DNA from: Ligula intestinalis
Lineage: Eukaryota > Platyhelminthes > Cestoda > Diphyllobothriidea > Diphyllobothriidae
Direction of reading: 5' to 3'
DNA length: 64,000 bases
NCBI GenBank assembly: GCA_036362985.1
Contig: JAYGXS010000003.1
Span: 30,128,259-30,192,258, forward strand
Positions 1-10,617 of the stretch are shown in pieces. Made by a program: the position numbers and the translations under genes. The stretch's first letter is position 1. Every line of letters starts with the position of its first letter. Below the pieces are notes generated by a model. That model did no database searches and was not told where the DNA came from. It saw nothing but the letters and a program-made list of their open reading frames with translations.

Positions 1-1380
1 TTTTGGCATAGGCGCAGCATTTCTAAGAGAAGTATCCCGCAAAATGACGCATGTCGGTTTGTTCTGACCTAAATGCATGATAGATCTTTACGTCCTAACG
101 CACATAGCTTTCTTTATTCTTGAACCTTCTAATATATCCTTATGGTTTAGACTGCATGCTAGGTTAAATCTCATATACGTACTTCCAGGCCACACTGCAG
201 CTCGCTTCTAACTTAGTTTCACAAGTATGCTTCTACGACTTCATCTATATCTAGCATAGACACTGCATTTCAACTTTTGTATCCGATCCCTAGTAGATTA
301 AGCTGAGCGGAAACTGACTCAGTTGATTTTTCACGTGCCTATCCCCCAACAGCCCTGACTCAGATGAGGCTGCTTGAAATCTCCGGCAGAGGCACATCTG
401 GTAAGCAGATTACTTTCCGCCTCATACTGCCCGAGACACAGAAAATCGCACCATGCCAAGCTGACACAGCCTGGCATATAGAGCTGAGAGAGTGGAATGC
501 GGCAAACTGCTCGACATAAGGGCATATAAGAGACTTGTGCACTTTTTTGCAAACGCGCTATTATTATCCAAATGTTAATCACTATTTCGTCACAAAGATT
601 GGGACTGCAGACTGGGTGCGACTTCTGAAACGCATACACAGGCAGTACTTATTGTAAACTATCTACTGGCCTTATTTAGCAAGATAACCAGAAATTGGCA
701 CTGTAGCATAGGCACGCACCGATAACAGCGGTATTTAAGTCCGTGCCTAGCAGAAATGTATGCAGCTTGATGGATCGAGCTGAGAGTGCGTAAACCGAGG
801 CTAATACTGCTGTGCTCAGGACCCCAATTGTGTACTTACCCGAAAGAGCTAAACACAGAGTCAACCTCCTTGTTGACACCAAGGGGCTATGAACTCTAGC
901 CTTGGCTTAATCAATGTCACCTGTGACAAATGGTGGCGTCAGAGCCGGTACCTGTAGTTCGAGACTTCTTGCCGAGATTGAGGGGATATGAATTCAGTGC
1001 TGACTTTAATAAGCGTCACTTCAAACTATCAAAACAGTCAGTACTAGAACCATCCTAGTAAGGAGTATAAAAAGTAGCAGTTCTAGTCCTGGCTTACTAA
1101 AGTTTGGCTAGGCACCTACTATAGGTGTTTGAGGGTAGATATAACACTAATGCCCACGAAAAGCCACTGTCACTTAAGACTAAGTTAGGCGGTGTATTGG
1201 CTTGCATTTAATACAGCAGCCCACACTAGAACCAGTTTCGTATATAAGACTCCGAGAGAAGGTAACGAGTGCGTTGTCGCTAACTACGTCCTCTATTACT
1301 CAAAAGTTTAAGCCTGAAACTGTCACCATTTGTACCATCCTGTTGGTGCAATTGGTGGACTTCATCGAAATCGATGGTTG
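1..1380. other. intergenic, no gene recognised
   Basis: I see no coding pattern, RNA gene or recognisable transposon here. The open frames are short, lie on both strands and have no family signature. An imperfect direct repeat about 100 bp apart occurs near 870-1020 (both parts contain a GGGGNTATGAANTC-like core followed by a CAC-rich stretch). It may be an old local duplication. The last part, from about 1380, is already homologous to the region upstream of the dead gene copy at 42.5 kb. Confidence 0.5.
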
Positions 1381-1690
1381 ACCACACACATACACCCGCA
1401 CCGCCACGACTAGCACCAGGCCAACGCGTGGCTGATCGGTGAAATAATCATTCCTTGACCAGAGCATTCCTCTTACTGCTGTTTTCATACGCTTCTTTCT
1501 GTATATTTATTTGAAATAACGGTAGCAGACGTGAACGTGTTTCGTCATCCTCCAGTTAGCTTTTTTAACCAAGAAACAAATCTCAACAGTAAAATTGTAG
1601 GCAAATACTGTTACGTTAAATAAAACCAAGTTTAACTAATCAGTGGACCAGTTGGGCCAAAAGACTGGATAATAATTCTGATTTTATTTT
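1380..1690 (+). pseudogene. decayed copy of the Cys-rich secreted-protein gene, main exon deleted
   Basis: The 5' part, including the conserved block ending in CAG followed by ACGTGAACGTG at about 1530, aligns with the other members. The 3'UTR (AAATAAA followed by the TCAGTGGACCAGTTGG block) follows almost at once. The whole main cysteine exon and the preceding intron are gone. The exon-1 frame also carries a TAG shortly after the conserved Ser/Cys-rich stretch. The junction falls where a TTAAAT-like sequence upstream meets the AAATAAA of the 3'UTR, so a deletion between short repeats is likely. It cannot make the cysteine protein. It marks the left-most unit of the array. Confidence 0.6.
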
Positions 1691-2900
1691 CATAGTAGTA
1701 GCGATAGGTAGCGTATTTCATCTCAGCTTAAGTTTTGTTGTGCAAATCCGTTAGGATTATCAATGCCTGATTATGTTGCAGAATGCAATAAAACATTGCC
1801 GTTTTTAAACCAAAGTAAGCAATACATATGGACAAGATTCAGCACATATTTTCCAGTCGTTTATGAGAAGTTCCTAGAGGACATCAAATGATGCAAATAT
1901 ATTATAGGGTCATTTGAGTATTGCGTTTGCGCACGCAGCAACACAGAAGCTCTTCTTTGATTGCTAGCAAACACACTGCAGGTCGAATTTTAGGGCCCTC
2001 AGCGATAGAGCTACAAAAGATACTCATCTTGCATTGCCTTGCAGGATGTCATAGAGCAACTTGTAGTATATGATGGAGTTTAACCGACAAACACAAGGAA
2101 GACCGGAATAGTCATTTTGACTTATAAGCCCTCATCAGCCAATCTAGGGTGTTGATCCTCTGAGGTTCACATTCGTGACCTTTGTGTGACGCATCTACAA
2201 TTGCAACGTTTTGTTGTCAAATCCGATGGGGCATATTATAGGGCTCTCATCGATCTGTTTACGGAACACGCTTGTTTCGTCTTGTGTTGACAACTTATCT
2301 AGAGCCCTGGCAGGCAGTCACAAAACGGCGTTCAGCTGTAATGGTAAAGATCAAAATCACACATAATCGTTTGCTTAGCAAGTAGATTTCCAATTCGGTT
2401 TTTCTTCATTTTTCGTCCGAATAATGCAACAGAGCTGGCTTAAATTAAATTAAATTAAATAGGAATTTTGTTTCATTTGAACTTAAATTATTACGCCTAG
2501 ACAGCCCTTCAACTTTTTGCAGTTCTGATCTCAAAAAAAAGATGGACAATCAGTTACAGTTGAACGACAGGTACAAAGTGTGCAACACCCTTTTTTGGAA
2601 TTTCGGCTTTCTGAATTCATTAATTGAGACGGTCAGCAGAAGAAATCAGAGGATTCACTTCGGACTTGCAAATAGTAGGTCTTTTCCACGCCTTTCGGTT
2701 TCATTGTAGTCTCCCAATCAGGCAGATTATCGGTCTGGTTTAGCATTCTCTTCATTCGCATCGCTATTCATTGTGGGCAAGCTTGCAAAACACACATCCC
2801 TTCCCCCGACTCAGAGTGATAACGCATCGCATGTGAGTCAGTAAAGCCGAGCCTATCTCATTTTGCGTATATGAGTAGTCACCAAATTTTCAAAAGTTTA
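1690..2900 (+). repeat. downstream block of the tandem unit (copy a)
   Basis: Noncoding, AT-rich block that follows gene copies in this locus. Recognisable landmarks are a TGATTATGTTGCAGAATG segment near 1770, an ACGGAACACGCT segment near 2262, and a tail near 2390-2800 containing TTAGCAAG, TTGCAGTTCTGATCTC and GGTTTAGCATTCT. The same landmarks in the same order recur at about 47.5-48.3, 52.4-53.6 and 58.0-59.4 kb, and more diverged versions occur elsewhere. A short TAAAT tandem run lies at about 2440-2460. No open frame is conserved between copies. Confidence 0.7.
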
Positions 2901-3640
2901 ACTGAAGGCCTTGCAATTACTGTTAGTGTTAAGGAGTCGATATTTTATCTCAACTGCTACGATTTCTGATTTAAATATTTAATAAACAGATAAAGAATTT
3001 TTGCATTTTCTACAAAAAGCTGGCCTTCTTAAATGTCTTCTATTGAACATTGCCCCCTTATTTACTCTGTGATGGGCTCACACGTCATAGAATCCTAGAA
3101 GACATGTATGTTTGACAGGGTAATCGAGCGTGTTTTCAGTCGTCCCGTCAAGTAAAACATGTCTGTAGCGCTAGAAATGGTTCCATAACCTAGCCACTCC
3201 TAGGTTTCGTTATAGGAAACCAGTAATCACAAATTATTTCGCGCAGATTAGCGGTTTATCCCGACGGTGGATATGTTAATGCTTTGACTTTGGGTCGCTA
3301 ATCCTTTCTTTAATCTCAGACGTGGGTTTGGTGAGTCAAAGCCTTAATTTTATTCTATTGCGCGGTTGATGCAGTATGGTTGGATTGATCTACTAACACT
3401 CAGGAAGCGACTGCTCTCATGTGACGGCTTCTCCAGCTGACGTCTATCTACGATCCGATTTGTGCCCTTTCTACCCCTTTGTCTGCAAGGATGATATCTT
3501 AGGGCACCTTGAGGAAAGGTAAGAAGATGCGGCCGTCGATACTACTTTCAGGCGTCGACTACCTATTATTAATCCAGAAAGGTCACAACTAGGATTTGCA
3601 CTCAGAGTGTCTTCCATTCCTGAAAATGCATATTAAAAAC
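2900..3640 (+). repeat. upstream block of the tandem unit (copy a)
   Basis: This segment precedes a gene copy. Its core (about 3230-3500: ATATGTTAATGCTTTGACTTT, then a GCGCGGTTGATGCAGTAT-like piece and a CGACTGCTCTCATGTGACGGCTTC-like piece) recurs before other members, at about 16.0, 36.36-37.05 and 55.24-55.5 kb, and inverted at about 25.95 kb. No coding potential is seen. It may hold promoter-distal elements, but that is inference from position only. Confidence 0.55.
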
Positions 3641-4009
3641 TATTACTTAAACTTCGGTTTCTCATTGTTGAACGAGCCATTACAGCGATGGCACTTACTA
3701 AAATGCTAGAACCCGTGCTCGCAGTTTTCATGCTACTGCCTGTCACACCTGTAAGGAGTCCTGTTTATCAGGCAGGCTTCCTATTCTCTCTGGTTTATAT
3801 TTTGCTGTCCAAAGTTGCTGTGAATACCTGCTGTCGGAATGCATCTGCAAGGTTTGTTCCAGTGGGCAATTGATTTCGGAGAAAATTGTATAATTCGGCA
3901 GTTTTGTTCCTTTGGAAGTCATTAACATGTTTTCAGAAATGCATTATATGACCAATACGGTTACGTGCATTAAAGTATGTGAAAGGTAATCTTGGTGTAT
4001 AAATGCCAA
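3640..4009 (+). promoter_or_regulatory. presumed promoter region of Cys-rich copy 1
   Basis: The region aligns closely with the same position in copies 2 (16.8-17.2 kb) and 3 (37.1-37.5 kb). A TATA-like TATAAATG lies at 3998-4005, and copy 2 has TATATAAATG at 17204-17213. Both are followed by the shared sequence GTGGTCGCAGACCGCTCGC. In copy 3 the TATA-like box is not preserved. The transcription start is inferred to lie near 4025-4035 if the box is used. That would place it after the ATG at 4010, so the start codon of copy 1 remains uncertain. Confidence 0.4.
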
Positions 4010-4390
4010 ATGGTTAAACTAAGTGGTCGCAGACCGCTCGCGTGCCAAAGTAAAATTGTTATTGCATACGCTGCCTTCTGTATATATGTTTACAGATGTG
4101 AACGTGATTCAGCATCTTGCAGTGAGCCAGGAACCCCATTTTCATCTCTGTTCTTATTGCGCAATGCTTCTTATTAAAATACTTCATTTATTTTTATTGC
4201 CTCCATCTGTTCAAGGGGCGTTGTCCCCGAGTGCACACGGCTGGCCCCATACGATGACGAGTTTGTTGCTGAATTGTGTTCTTGCGTGGAGAAAAGATGC
4301 AAGACGGAATGCCTTGGCTTGCAAAAATGCGATTTCTTTGGAGATATTCGAACGCACATGGATGCGTGTAGAGATGAATTGCTTGAGTGA
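4010..4390 (+). CDS. small Cys-rich secreted-like protein, copy 1 (two-exon model)
   Basis: I do not recognise a named family. The proposed model is exon 1 at 4010-4149, a short intron (4150-4215, GT...AG, weak donor GTTCTT) and exon 2 at 4216-4390 ending in TGA. Exon 1 encodes a hydrophobic stretch (IVIAYAAFCIYVY) like a signal sequence, then a Ser/Glu-rich piece with one or two Cys. Exon 2 encodes 58 codons with C-x14-C-x-C-x4-C-x3-C-x5-C-x12-C. The join keeps phase 2, as in copy 3. The Cys spacings match the other copies, and the length difference between the last two Cys is a multiple of three, which argues for a selected frame. A secreted, disulfide-rich role is inferred. Weak points are the donor site and the loss of the ATG used in copy 3 (GTG here). 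The copy could be a recent pseudogene. Confidence 0.5.
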
Positions 4391-4481
4391 TCGCTTCTGG
4401 GCACCCGACATTTAAACCAGTTTTTCGCCTACCTTGGGTTTTAGGAAATATTTTCTGCAGTTTTGTACACCTTGCTTTCTA

Positions 4482-4487
4482 AATAAA
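4482..4487 (+). terminator. polyadenylation signal AATAAA, copy 1
   Basis: AATAAA lies about 95 bp after the TGA, inside a 3'UTR that is conserved in all family members (CACC..GCTTTCTAAATAAAG, then an ACTG..CACTGG..AGTTG segment). Equivalent signals occur at 38176-38181 and 60648-60653. Copy 2 has lost the hexamer. Confidence 0.55.
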
Positions 4488-4499
4488 GCACACTTCTAC

Positions 4500-4960
4500 T
4501 GATCACTGGCCTAGTTGACCCTCTACATAAATCGGTTATTATTTAAAAAGTTAGAGCATAAGTTAGAGTTGCATAACTCAGCCCGCATTACCAACTAGAT
4601 AAATTTACCATCGACTCCATGAGTTGGCATACCTAATATGGCTTTCCTAAAATGGCTGGCCTTGTGAGATAATATGCTCTTGACGAGTTGTCTGGCAGCA
4701 TTTACTGAGAGAATTGCGTACTGTATATGAATTAGTTAAGTTTGGAGCTGATGACGGGTTGGCTTTTGGTTAAGTCTATCAACTTTAACTGTAGCACTAG
4801 GTTAAATTAATTTAAGAAACCTAATTCTTTAATCCAATCCATCCTAATTGTGACGCATAGCTCAACCTTAGTCCATCGATTTAGCATTAAATTTAGTTCA
4901 ACTACCAATTTTTTTTTTTTAAATTGGTTAATGGTGGAACCTCAGCTAAGGAGTTTAATC
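4500..4960 (+). repeat. 3' flank block shared with 21.4-21.9 and 61.1-61.5 kb
   Basis: After the 3'UTR the sequence continues into a block with landmarks CTTGTGAGATAATATG, TTTACTGAGAGAATTGCGTACTGTAT and a AACCTCAGCTAA..GAGTTTA segment. The same series is seen at about 21.4-22.0 kb (next to an isolated 3'UTR relic) and at about 61.1-61.5 kb (downstream of copy 6). An 11-base T run lies near 4910-4921. No gene is seen. Confidence 0.55.
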
Positions 4961-5660
4961 GAACTGCAGTGATCATGTCGAGGTTGATGCAGATAGAACA
5001 AAATCTATTCTGTTTTCTAACAGAAGTCCCCGCATTCGACGTATCCAAGATTAAGTTGAAAATTATTCGTAGCGGCGTGCTTCTTTTATTGGTTTACACT
5101 TGGTGATGGTACGTGCCGAAAATGCTAGCGTCGTTGGGGTCTTGTTAGACTTGTCCTCGTCGACAGTTTTCATGGGACAGTGAGTTTAACATGTGAATCA
5201 ACCAAGGGCGGCTCACCTCCTAGGCTTCGAGCGGAATCGCATTAAATTCCAAGGCTCAGTATTTGAACATTTGGTGTGTGGGCTTCGTTATGTTTCAGAA
5301 TTTAAGGCAAAATGTGCAGGTCATTTTTCGTTTTTACCTGGGGCCATCTGTGGATACCGTTGTCGTAGATTAGGTACGGGAGGTTGTGTAAATGTTTTTA
5401 GTGTTCAGCCCAGTGCCTTTTGGTGTGTCTTTCTTATAGTTCTTTAGGGCACTTTCCCTATCCCCTTCCTCATGAGAAGATTAGAAATGCTATCACAATA
5501 TAGGGTTGCTTACACACTGCCGAACTTCACTCTGCATTACGACTCTGCTTGCTGAAAAAACGACCCATCTAAGAAATTGCATCTTGCTCTCTTCACGAGA
5601 CATGTTTTCAAAGGGGATTGCAGTGAAGTGAGGGGACGAGGAACATAGCGTGGACACGAG
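4960..5660 (-). mobile_element. RTE-like retrotransposon relic, heavily decayed
   Basis: The segment is homologous to 29.78-30.38 kb and, inverted, to 28.24-28.64 kb. The 29.6-30.4 kb copy reads on the minus strand as an RTE-type reverse transcriptase relic, so this one is classed with it by homology. No frame longer than about 85 codons survives, and no catalytic motif can be read here. Confidence 0.5.
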
Positions 5661-6440
5661 GATGACGACACTTCCTTCGTCCATTTTGACAATTGGCCCC
5701 ACGTGCCCCAACAACGCGCAGCACACTCTTAGGTGAGCAGAAACTGACACTCAGGCAAGCTGGGCAAGCTGCACGAAGACTTCAGTAAGCAGAAGCAACG
5801 CAGCGAACTACCCCGAACACAAAAGAAGAGTTAAGGCAGACTCGCGTGCAACCTACTTAGTTGCTTGCCACTACCACCTCCGTTTCCGGTGTAAAGACAA
5901 AGTCAATAAGGCCGGGAATGAGGGTGGGTGCAGATGGCTGCCTCGATAAGTCTTCAACACGCGCTCACTTGACTGAGCCAACTTGCTAGATAGGATTCCG
6001 CGTGCGCGGGAACGCCATAAAGGCCACACTAAGAAGGAGTCATTACAGCCTGACTCTCAATCCTCCACCTCTTCGCATACGCACACACAAACACACGCGT
6101 ACAAACGGAGCAGCACCATAGGTAGTCAGAGTTTTTCCGTCAGTTGGCAAACCCTACAAGTCACGGCTTTATGCGCACCGGTATGGATTCAAGTGCATTC
6201 CTATTTATTATGGTGAGAATAGAAGCACGCCAAGGGTCAATCTTACTCTCTCCCCCACAGTCTAGTGACCGCCTAGCTCCTCGGGCAGCTGAGGTGGGGC
6301 CTGCAACCCAGTGGGAGCGCGAACGCATACACCGACAAGGAGTCAGAACCGAGAGAATGTGCTAGCGCCTGCCAGGCTACAGGGACCGTGGCTTGCAGGA
6401 GTCTGGTATTGCATGTGCATACTGACGCTGAATCTCAGAA
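5660..6440 (+). repeat. interspersed repeat, inverted partner at 35.59-36.1 kb
   Basis: The stretch around 6280-6430 (GCCTGCCAGGCTACAGGGAC, then GCAATACC/GGTATTGCATGTGCATAC-type sequence) is found in reverse complement at about 35.65-35.83 kb. The element is GC-richer than its surroundings and contains a CA-rich patch at 6075-6100. No coding region is recognised. It may be a fragment of a longer retroelement. Confidence 0.5.
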
Positions 6441-6554
6441 GGGTGAAATCAGACCTGCACTAATCCTGGGCCACCGCCCTTTTGGGACGAGGTAACCATT
6501 CAGTCATCGACTTATAGGCACTTCCCAGGATCCATTGCCAGTTGGCGTCCATGG

Positions 6555-6845
6555 GAAAGACTAAAAGGGAGAGAGATACAAAATGCTGAACCTTGTAGTT
6601 GTGGGTGCGCATAAGAAGAATAAGAGAGGTGGGAGAGAGAAAGTGCGAGGAACGGAAGAAAACCGAGAAAGATGGATAGAGACAAAGATAGATGGAGGGA
6701 TAAAGATAAAGGGAGAAGGATAGATGAATGAAAGGAAATGAGAAAGAGAGAGAGGGAAGTGAAAGAAAATGATAAAACCGGAGGAAAGCAAAAGGAAAGA
6801 GAGAGAGAGAGCGAGAACGAGAACAGGAACAGGAACAAGAACGCA
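6555..6845 (+). repeat. long polypurine tract (GA-rich)
   Basis: For about 290 bases the plus strand is almost entirely A and G, passing through GAGAGA runs to GAACAG/GAACGAGAACAGG units at the 3' end. The complementary frames that look open here are simply Leu/Ser/Phe-rich translations of the repeat and are not genes. Such mirror-like purine tracts can form triplex (H-DNA) structures; that property is known for the sequence class and was not tested here. Confidence 0.8.
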
Positions 6846-6849
6846 GCTT

Positions 6850-9190
6850 ACCTTTAATCAGCGGATGGTCATGGAGTTCTTTAGGCGACTGCAGTGAGCA
6901 TGGTTTCGGCTAGTAGTGTTTGAAATGCTAATAAACGAAAGATTAGGAGTACTGCAGTCAAAAAGAAGTCACAATTTGCAAGGTCTAGGTGGCCTGAGAG
7001 CTAGTAGGGGCTATTATTGATAGGGAGTACCATTATTGATAAGGCTTTAACGCATGCTTTGACGTGGCACCTCAGGAGACAGCGTGGAAAATCCCAGTTA
7101 GTCTGAGTTGAGTCCCCGGCGTTGATTAACCAGTTACTGCCAGCTGGACCCTGCTGATGTTTGGATTACTGTGTGCCACTGGGGCCTTGCATTGCCGCTG
7201 CGTACTCTTCCCCCTTCCCGTGGCTCTGACAGCAGAAACTGCTGCAACCACGGTGCTAATATCGCAAGGGTTTAAGTCAGTTAAACCCTGCAACTGCGAT
7301 CTTCAGCCCATGGCTACTTAGTGCTGAAGAGAAGTCGTTAAAGACCAGAGTAGATGGAAGAGTATATTGTGTACACAAAGGAGAGGAGAATATATAGAGG
7401 AAGTGTGACTTGGCGAGCCTACAACTGGCAGAAAAGCCAGCCGCAGTTCAAGTGCGGTTTTAGCAGCAGGTATGGAAGTGACAGCGAGAACGCGCATTTT
7501 CTGGTTGTCTCAAAGGTTATTGGCCGAAAGACTACATTGACCAAGGCGTGCATGCGTCCTATTCACCACCGGGAGAGACTAGCCTTTGCGGGACCTGATT
7601 GGCTGTTGCAGAGGCCACCTTAAGTACAGAAGTACTCGTTAGCAGCAGCCAGCCCTCGGGCATGCTCGCCTACCTGGAGTGAGTCACCACACTAAGGATG
7701 GTGATATGTATGTTAACCAGCGTGAAAACCACGTTTGTCCATGGTCTTCTAATCCCCGCAGCACGTTTATCTCCGCGTCGCTGAGTCATGAGAGCCGGCT
7801 TAACGAACTATTAATGGGCACACATACTGGGACGATCAACCGGTCCCACAACTTCTGCTGTTTTCACGTGAGTAGTGCGGCCTGTGATGAGGATGAATTA
7901 TTCAATCACCGAACGAAAGTGGTGACTGTGATTGGCTAAATGTAAGTAAAGTGACATGACTTAGGCGGCCTAGGATCGTACCCTAAATTACTGCTAGTAG
8001 ATAAACTGTTCTGGAGCAGGGCGAAGTGTGCAAATGGATGTTCGGCAGGAGTTTCATTAGCCCTATAGAAGGCAGCGAGTAGGAAAACTAACACTTGATT
8101 GCCTAGGAGCTGGGATTAGTATCTATTGATGGCAATAGGATTTTAATGTTGGTGCAGCTAGAACGAGGAACCGTGCTTAGTAGTACTGGTAGAGAAGACA
8201 GAAGGGAGTAAAATGACAGTGGGACAATAGATGAGAAGAAGTTCGGCTTACCTGGGGGGCACTTACCTTGGGTTTGCCGACGAGCATGAAGACTCAGCCT
8301 TGGTTTGTAGGTTGTGAGGTGATTAATGAGTGGGGCTGGTGCTAGTGATGGTGGTGTGGGATGTGCTGACCTCATGGTCAATGCCGCTGTCGTGAATGTG
8401 TATGTGACTTAATAGGCTGATGCGATGGGCGAATGTCCGGACGCATTTTATGCAGTGAAGGTGACGTTTAAGTCTACGTTTTGGTGTTCCAGGCGCTAGT
8501 TTACCAGTCTCGGTGCGATGGATTCGTAATAGACCGACTAAGCCAATCCAATAGGTGAACGCGCAGTTTCAGTGAGGGCACATAAGGCTCGAGCCCCTGG
8601 CGCTGTTAGATAGCGTGGGGATGGTGGTGTGAGACAGTGATGTATCGAAGGGGATGAAGAAAGCTGCGGATGGGTTGGAAACGGTGGATGAGGGCAACGA
8701 GGCATCTGTGGCGTCGGTTGTTGCCCTGAAGGTACTGGGCAGAGAAGGGTCTGCTGAGGTATTTGACAATATTAAAGTGAATACTGTCGCAGAAGGGTTG
8801 CACGACTTCCGGAGGTGACGCAGGAAGCCAATGTGTGCACGGAAAGTGCGTTGACAGCGCAGACACGTTGAAAGGGCTTGGACGATGACAATATTCGTCC
8901 ATGGATTGTGAAACTTGCGTACCGTTCGTTTTCGGTATCAGTATCATTCAATTGAGGAAAGATAGGCGAACGCATTTGAACTCCCCCGTTGGTAACAATA
9001 CGATAGGGAATAAATTGATATCAAGAAAAATTTCAAATTTACGTCAATTACATGTTCCAGGAAGGCGCCAGGGTCAAACTTATCAATATATGACAGGATA
9101 TATATGTATGACAACTCGCAAATCGCAAGTAGTATAATTTGACGCAGAAAATTTGATCACTGTATGTGATACAATAATACTCGTTCAGTG
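6850..9190. other. no gene recognised
   Basis: Sequence of mixed composition with a GC-richer, G-biased section at 8100-8900. Several open frames of 60-113 codons occur on both strands, but they overlap each other, lack family motifs and are not repeated elsewhere in the window. A minus-strand patch near 8700-8770 faintly resembles the end of a Gypsy-type pol region; that is too weak to call. Confidence 0.4.
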
Positions 9191-9192
9191 TT

Positions 9193-10505
9193 ATGTGCTG
9201 CAGTAGTTTTTACATGGTTTGTATTTGTGCTTGGTGCATGTCCAGTCTACTCTTAACTGAATTAACGCAAGTGGAGAGGACAACCTCTTCAGGAAGCGCG
9301 TTCCACGCTGAAACTACCCTGGTAGTAAAGAAGAATTTTCGTCCGTCAATTCTTGCTTTGCCGGAGCGTAGTTTAAGTGGATGCCCGCACAAAGTTGGCG
9401 TGTTAGTCTGAGCAAAAAAAATAACCGGGAACGAAACAACAATCACGGTTTTTCATAAGTATGAGGTAAGTATGAGGTCCCATCGAAGTTGTCGGTAGGA
9501 AAGAGGAAATAGGTCGAGGATGGATAGTCTGCTTTCATAGGACACTGTTTCTAGACATTGGACTATTTTTGTCGCTAGCCTCTAAGAGCGTACAATCTTT
9601 GTTAGTCCAATGTCTTCATGCCTGTATAGCGAATTCCAGATACGGCCGAACGAAGCTTCCAAATATTTTGGAAAAGCTATCTTTTTCAAACCCCACAAAG
9701 GCTCGTCTAATCAGCTTTAATATTGATCTGGCCAACTTCGCCACCTTCGTAGAGTTCAGCGTTGATTTGACTGAAGAAGTTATCCACACACCCAAGTCCT
9801 TCTGACTCTTAACTTGTTGCAGCGGTGTACCGTTTAAAGAATAGACCTTCGTTCTGGATGCTCCACAACTTCCGATTTGAAGAAAGTTGCATTGAATAAC
9901 ATTGAAAGGCATCAGCCAAAGCTTTGACCAGTCCTCCAATTTGTCCAAGTTAGCTTCCAGGTGGTTTTCATCTGCCGTATTTTGGATGACTTTCCACAAT
10001 TTGATGTCATCGGTGAATAGGGTGACATCACAGTCTAGGTCCCTGCTACAGTCGTTGATGAAAACGAGGAATAATACGGGACCTAAAACTAAGCCCTGTG
10101 AAACGCCACTCACCACAGGTAAACCCGGAGACTGCTGACGACCGACTTGGACTCTTTGGAACCGTCCTGTCAAAAAGTTTCGGATCCATAGGAGGAGGGT
10201 CCCACGAACACATGCACTGCGCAGCTTATGCAGCAGGTGTTGATGAGGGACGGTGTCGAACGCCTTTTTGTAGCCAATGTAGATAGCACGCACCGTTTTG
10301 CCCTCGTCACGTGCTTTGGTCCAACAATCAAGTGAGAATAGCAGATTCGTAAGACAGGACCTACCACTGCCAGAACCGTGTTGTGCATCGGAACGGAGGT
10401 GATTCTGCTGGAGGAACTGCATCAAGGCCTTCTTAATGGAGGAAAGGCTCACCGACCTGTAATTATCTGCGGACGCTCGGCTTCCACTCTTAAAAAGGGA
10501 AGTTA
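9193..10505 (-). mobile_element. CR1-like non-LTR retrotransposon, 5'-truncated reverse transcriptase
   Basis: Reads on the minus strand. A frame of 278 codons (9616-10452) holds the reverse transcriptase palm: a YKKAFDTVPH motif (A region), a GVSQG..LGP..F motif and the catalytic block FTDDIKLW, where the usual FADD has become FTDD but both aspartates remain. The palm is followed by SFVRPYLEFAIQA. The thumb/C-terminal part continues in other frames down to about 9210 (CGHPLKLRSGKAR..VSAWNALPE), so at least two frameshifts separate the parts. Upstream, similarity ends near 10505, so the endonuclease domain and ORF1 are missing. This is a typical 5'-truncated, dead insertion. Confidence 0.8.
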
Positions 10506-10617
10506 ATCATCGTGGTCTTGGCGGCGGCCATTCGACTTGCTTCTTACAGTGCTGCGCCAGGTTTCGCCGTTTTTTTGCCATGCAGATCCATAGAACCATC
10601 GCTTGGGTGAGCGTTGA

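Noticed and set aside
3745..3760. A strong-looking splice donor (CACCT|GTAAGG) after a signal-like peptide starting near 3688
   Set aside because: The aligned sequences in copies 2 and 3 and at the window edge lack the GT (they read CAGCTGCAAGAGG or similar), so the site is a private change of copy 1 and the peptide is not conserved.
3826..3853. A possible upstream Cys-rich exon (CCEYLLSECICK-like, followed by GTTTGT), with equivalents in copies 2 and 3
   Set aside because: The exon would end in phase 0 whereas the next exon needs phase 2, it lies upstream of the TATA-like box, and conservation there is no better than in noncoding flanks.
4174..4415. Alternative frames through the Cys-rich exons (for example the Leu/Trp-rich frame starting near 4023)
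   Set aside because: They are shadows of the cysteine frame. The cysteine frame keeps its spacing in four copies, while the others are interrupted or lose similarity between copies.
6512..6838. Minus-strand open frame of 108 codons
   Set aside because: It is the Ser/Leu/Phe-rich translation of the complement of the polypurine tract; simple-sequence artefact.
8569..8975. Overlapping minus-strand frames (66-113 codons) that could be a Gypsy pol end
   Set aside because: Only a vague resemblance over about 15 residues, three overlapping frames, and no RNase H or integrase motif on either side.
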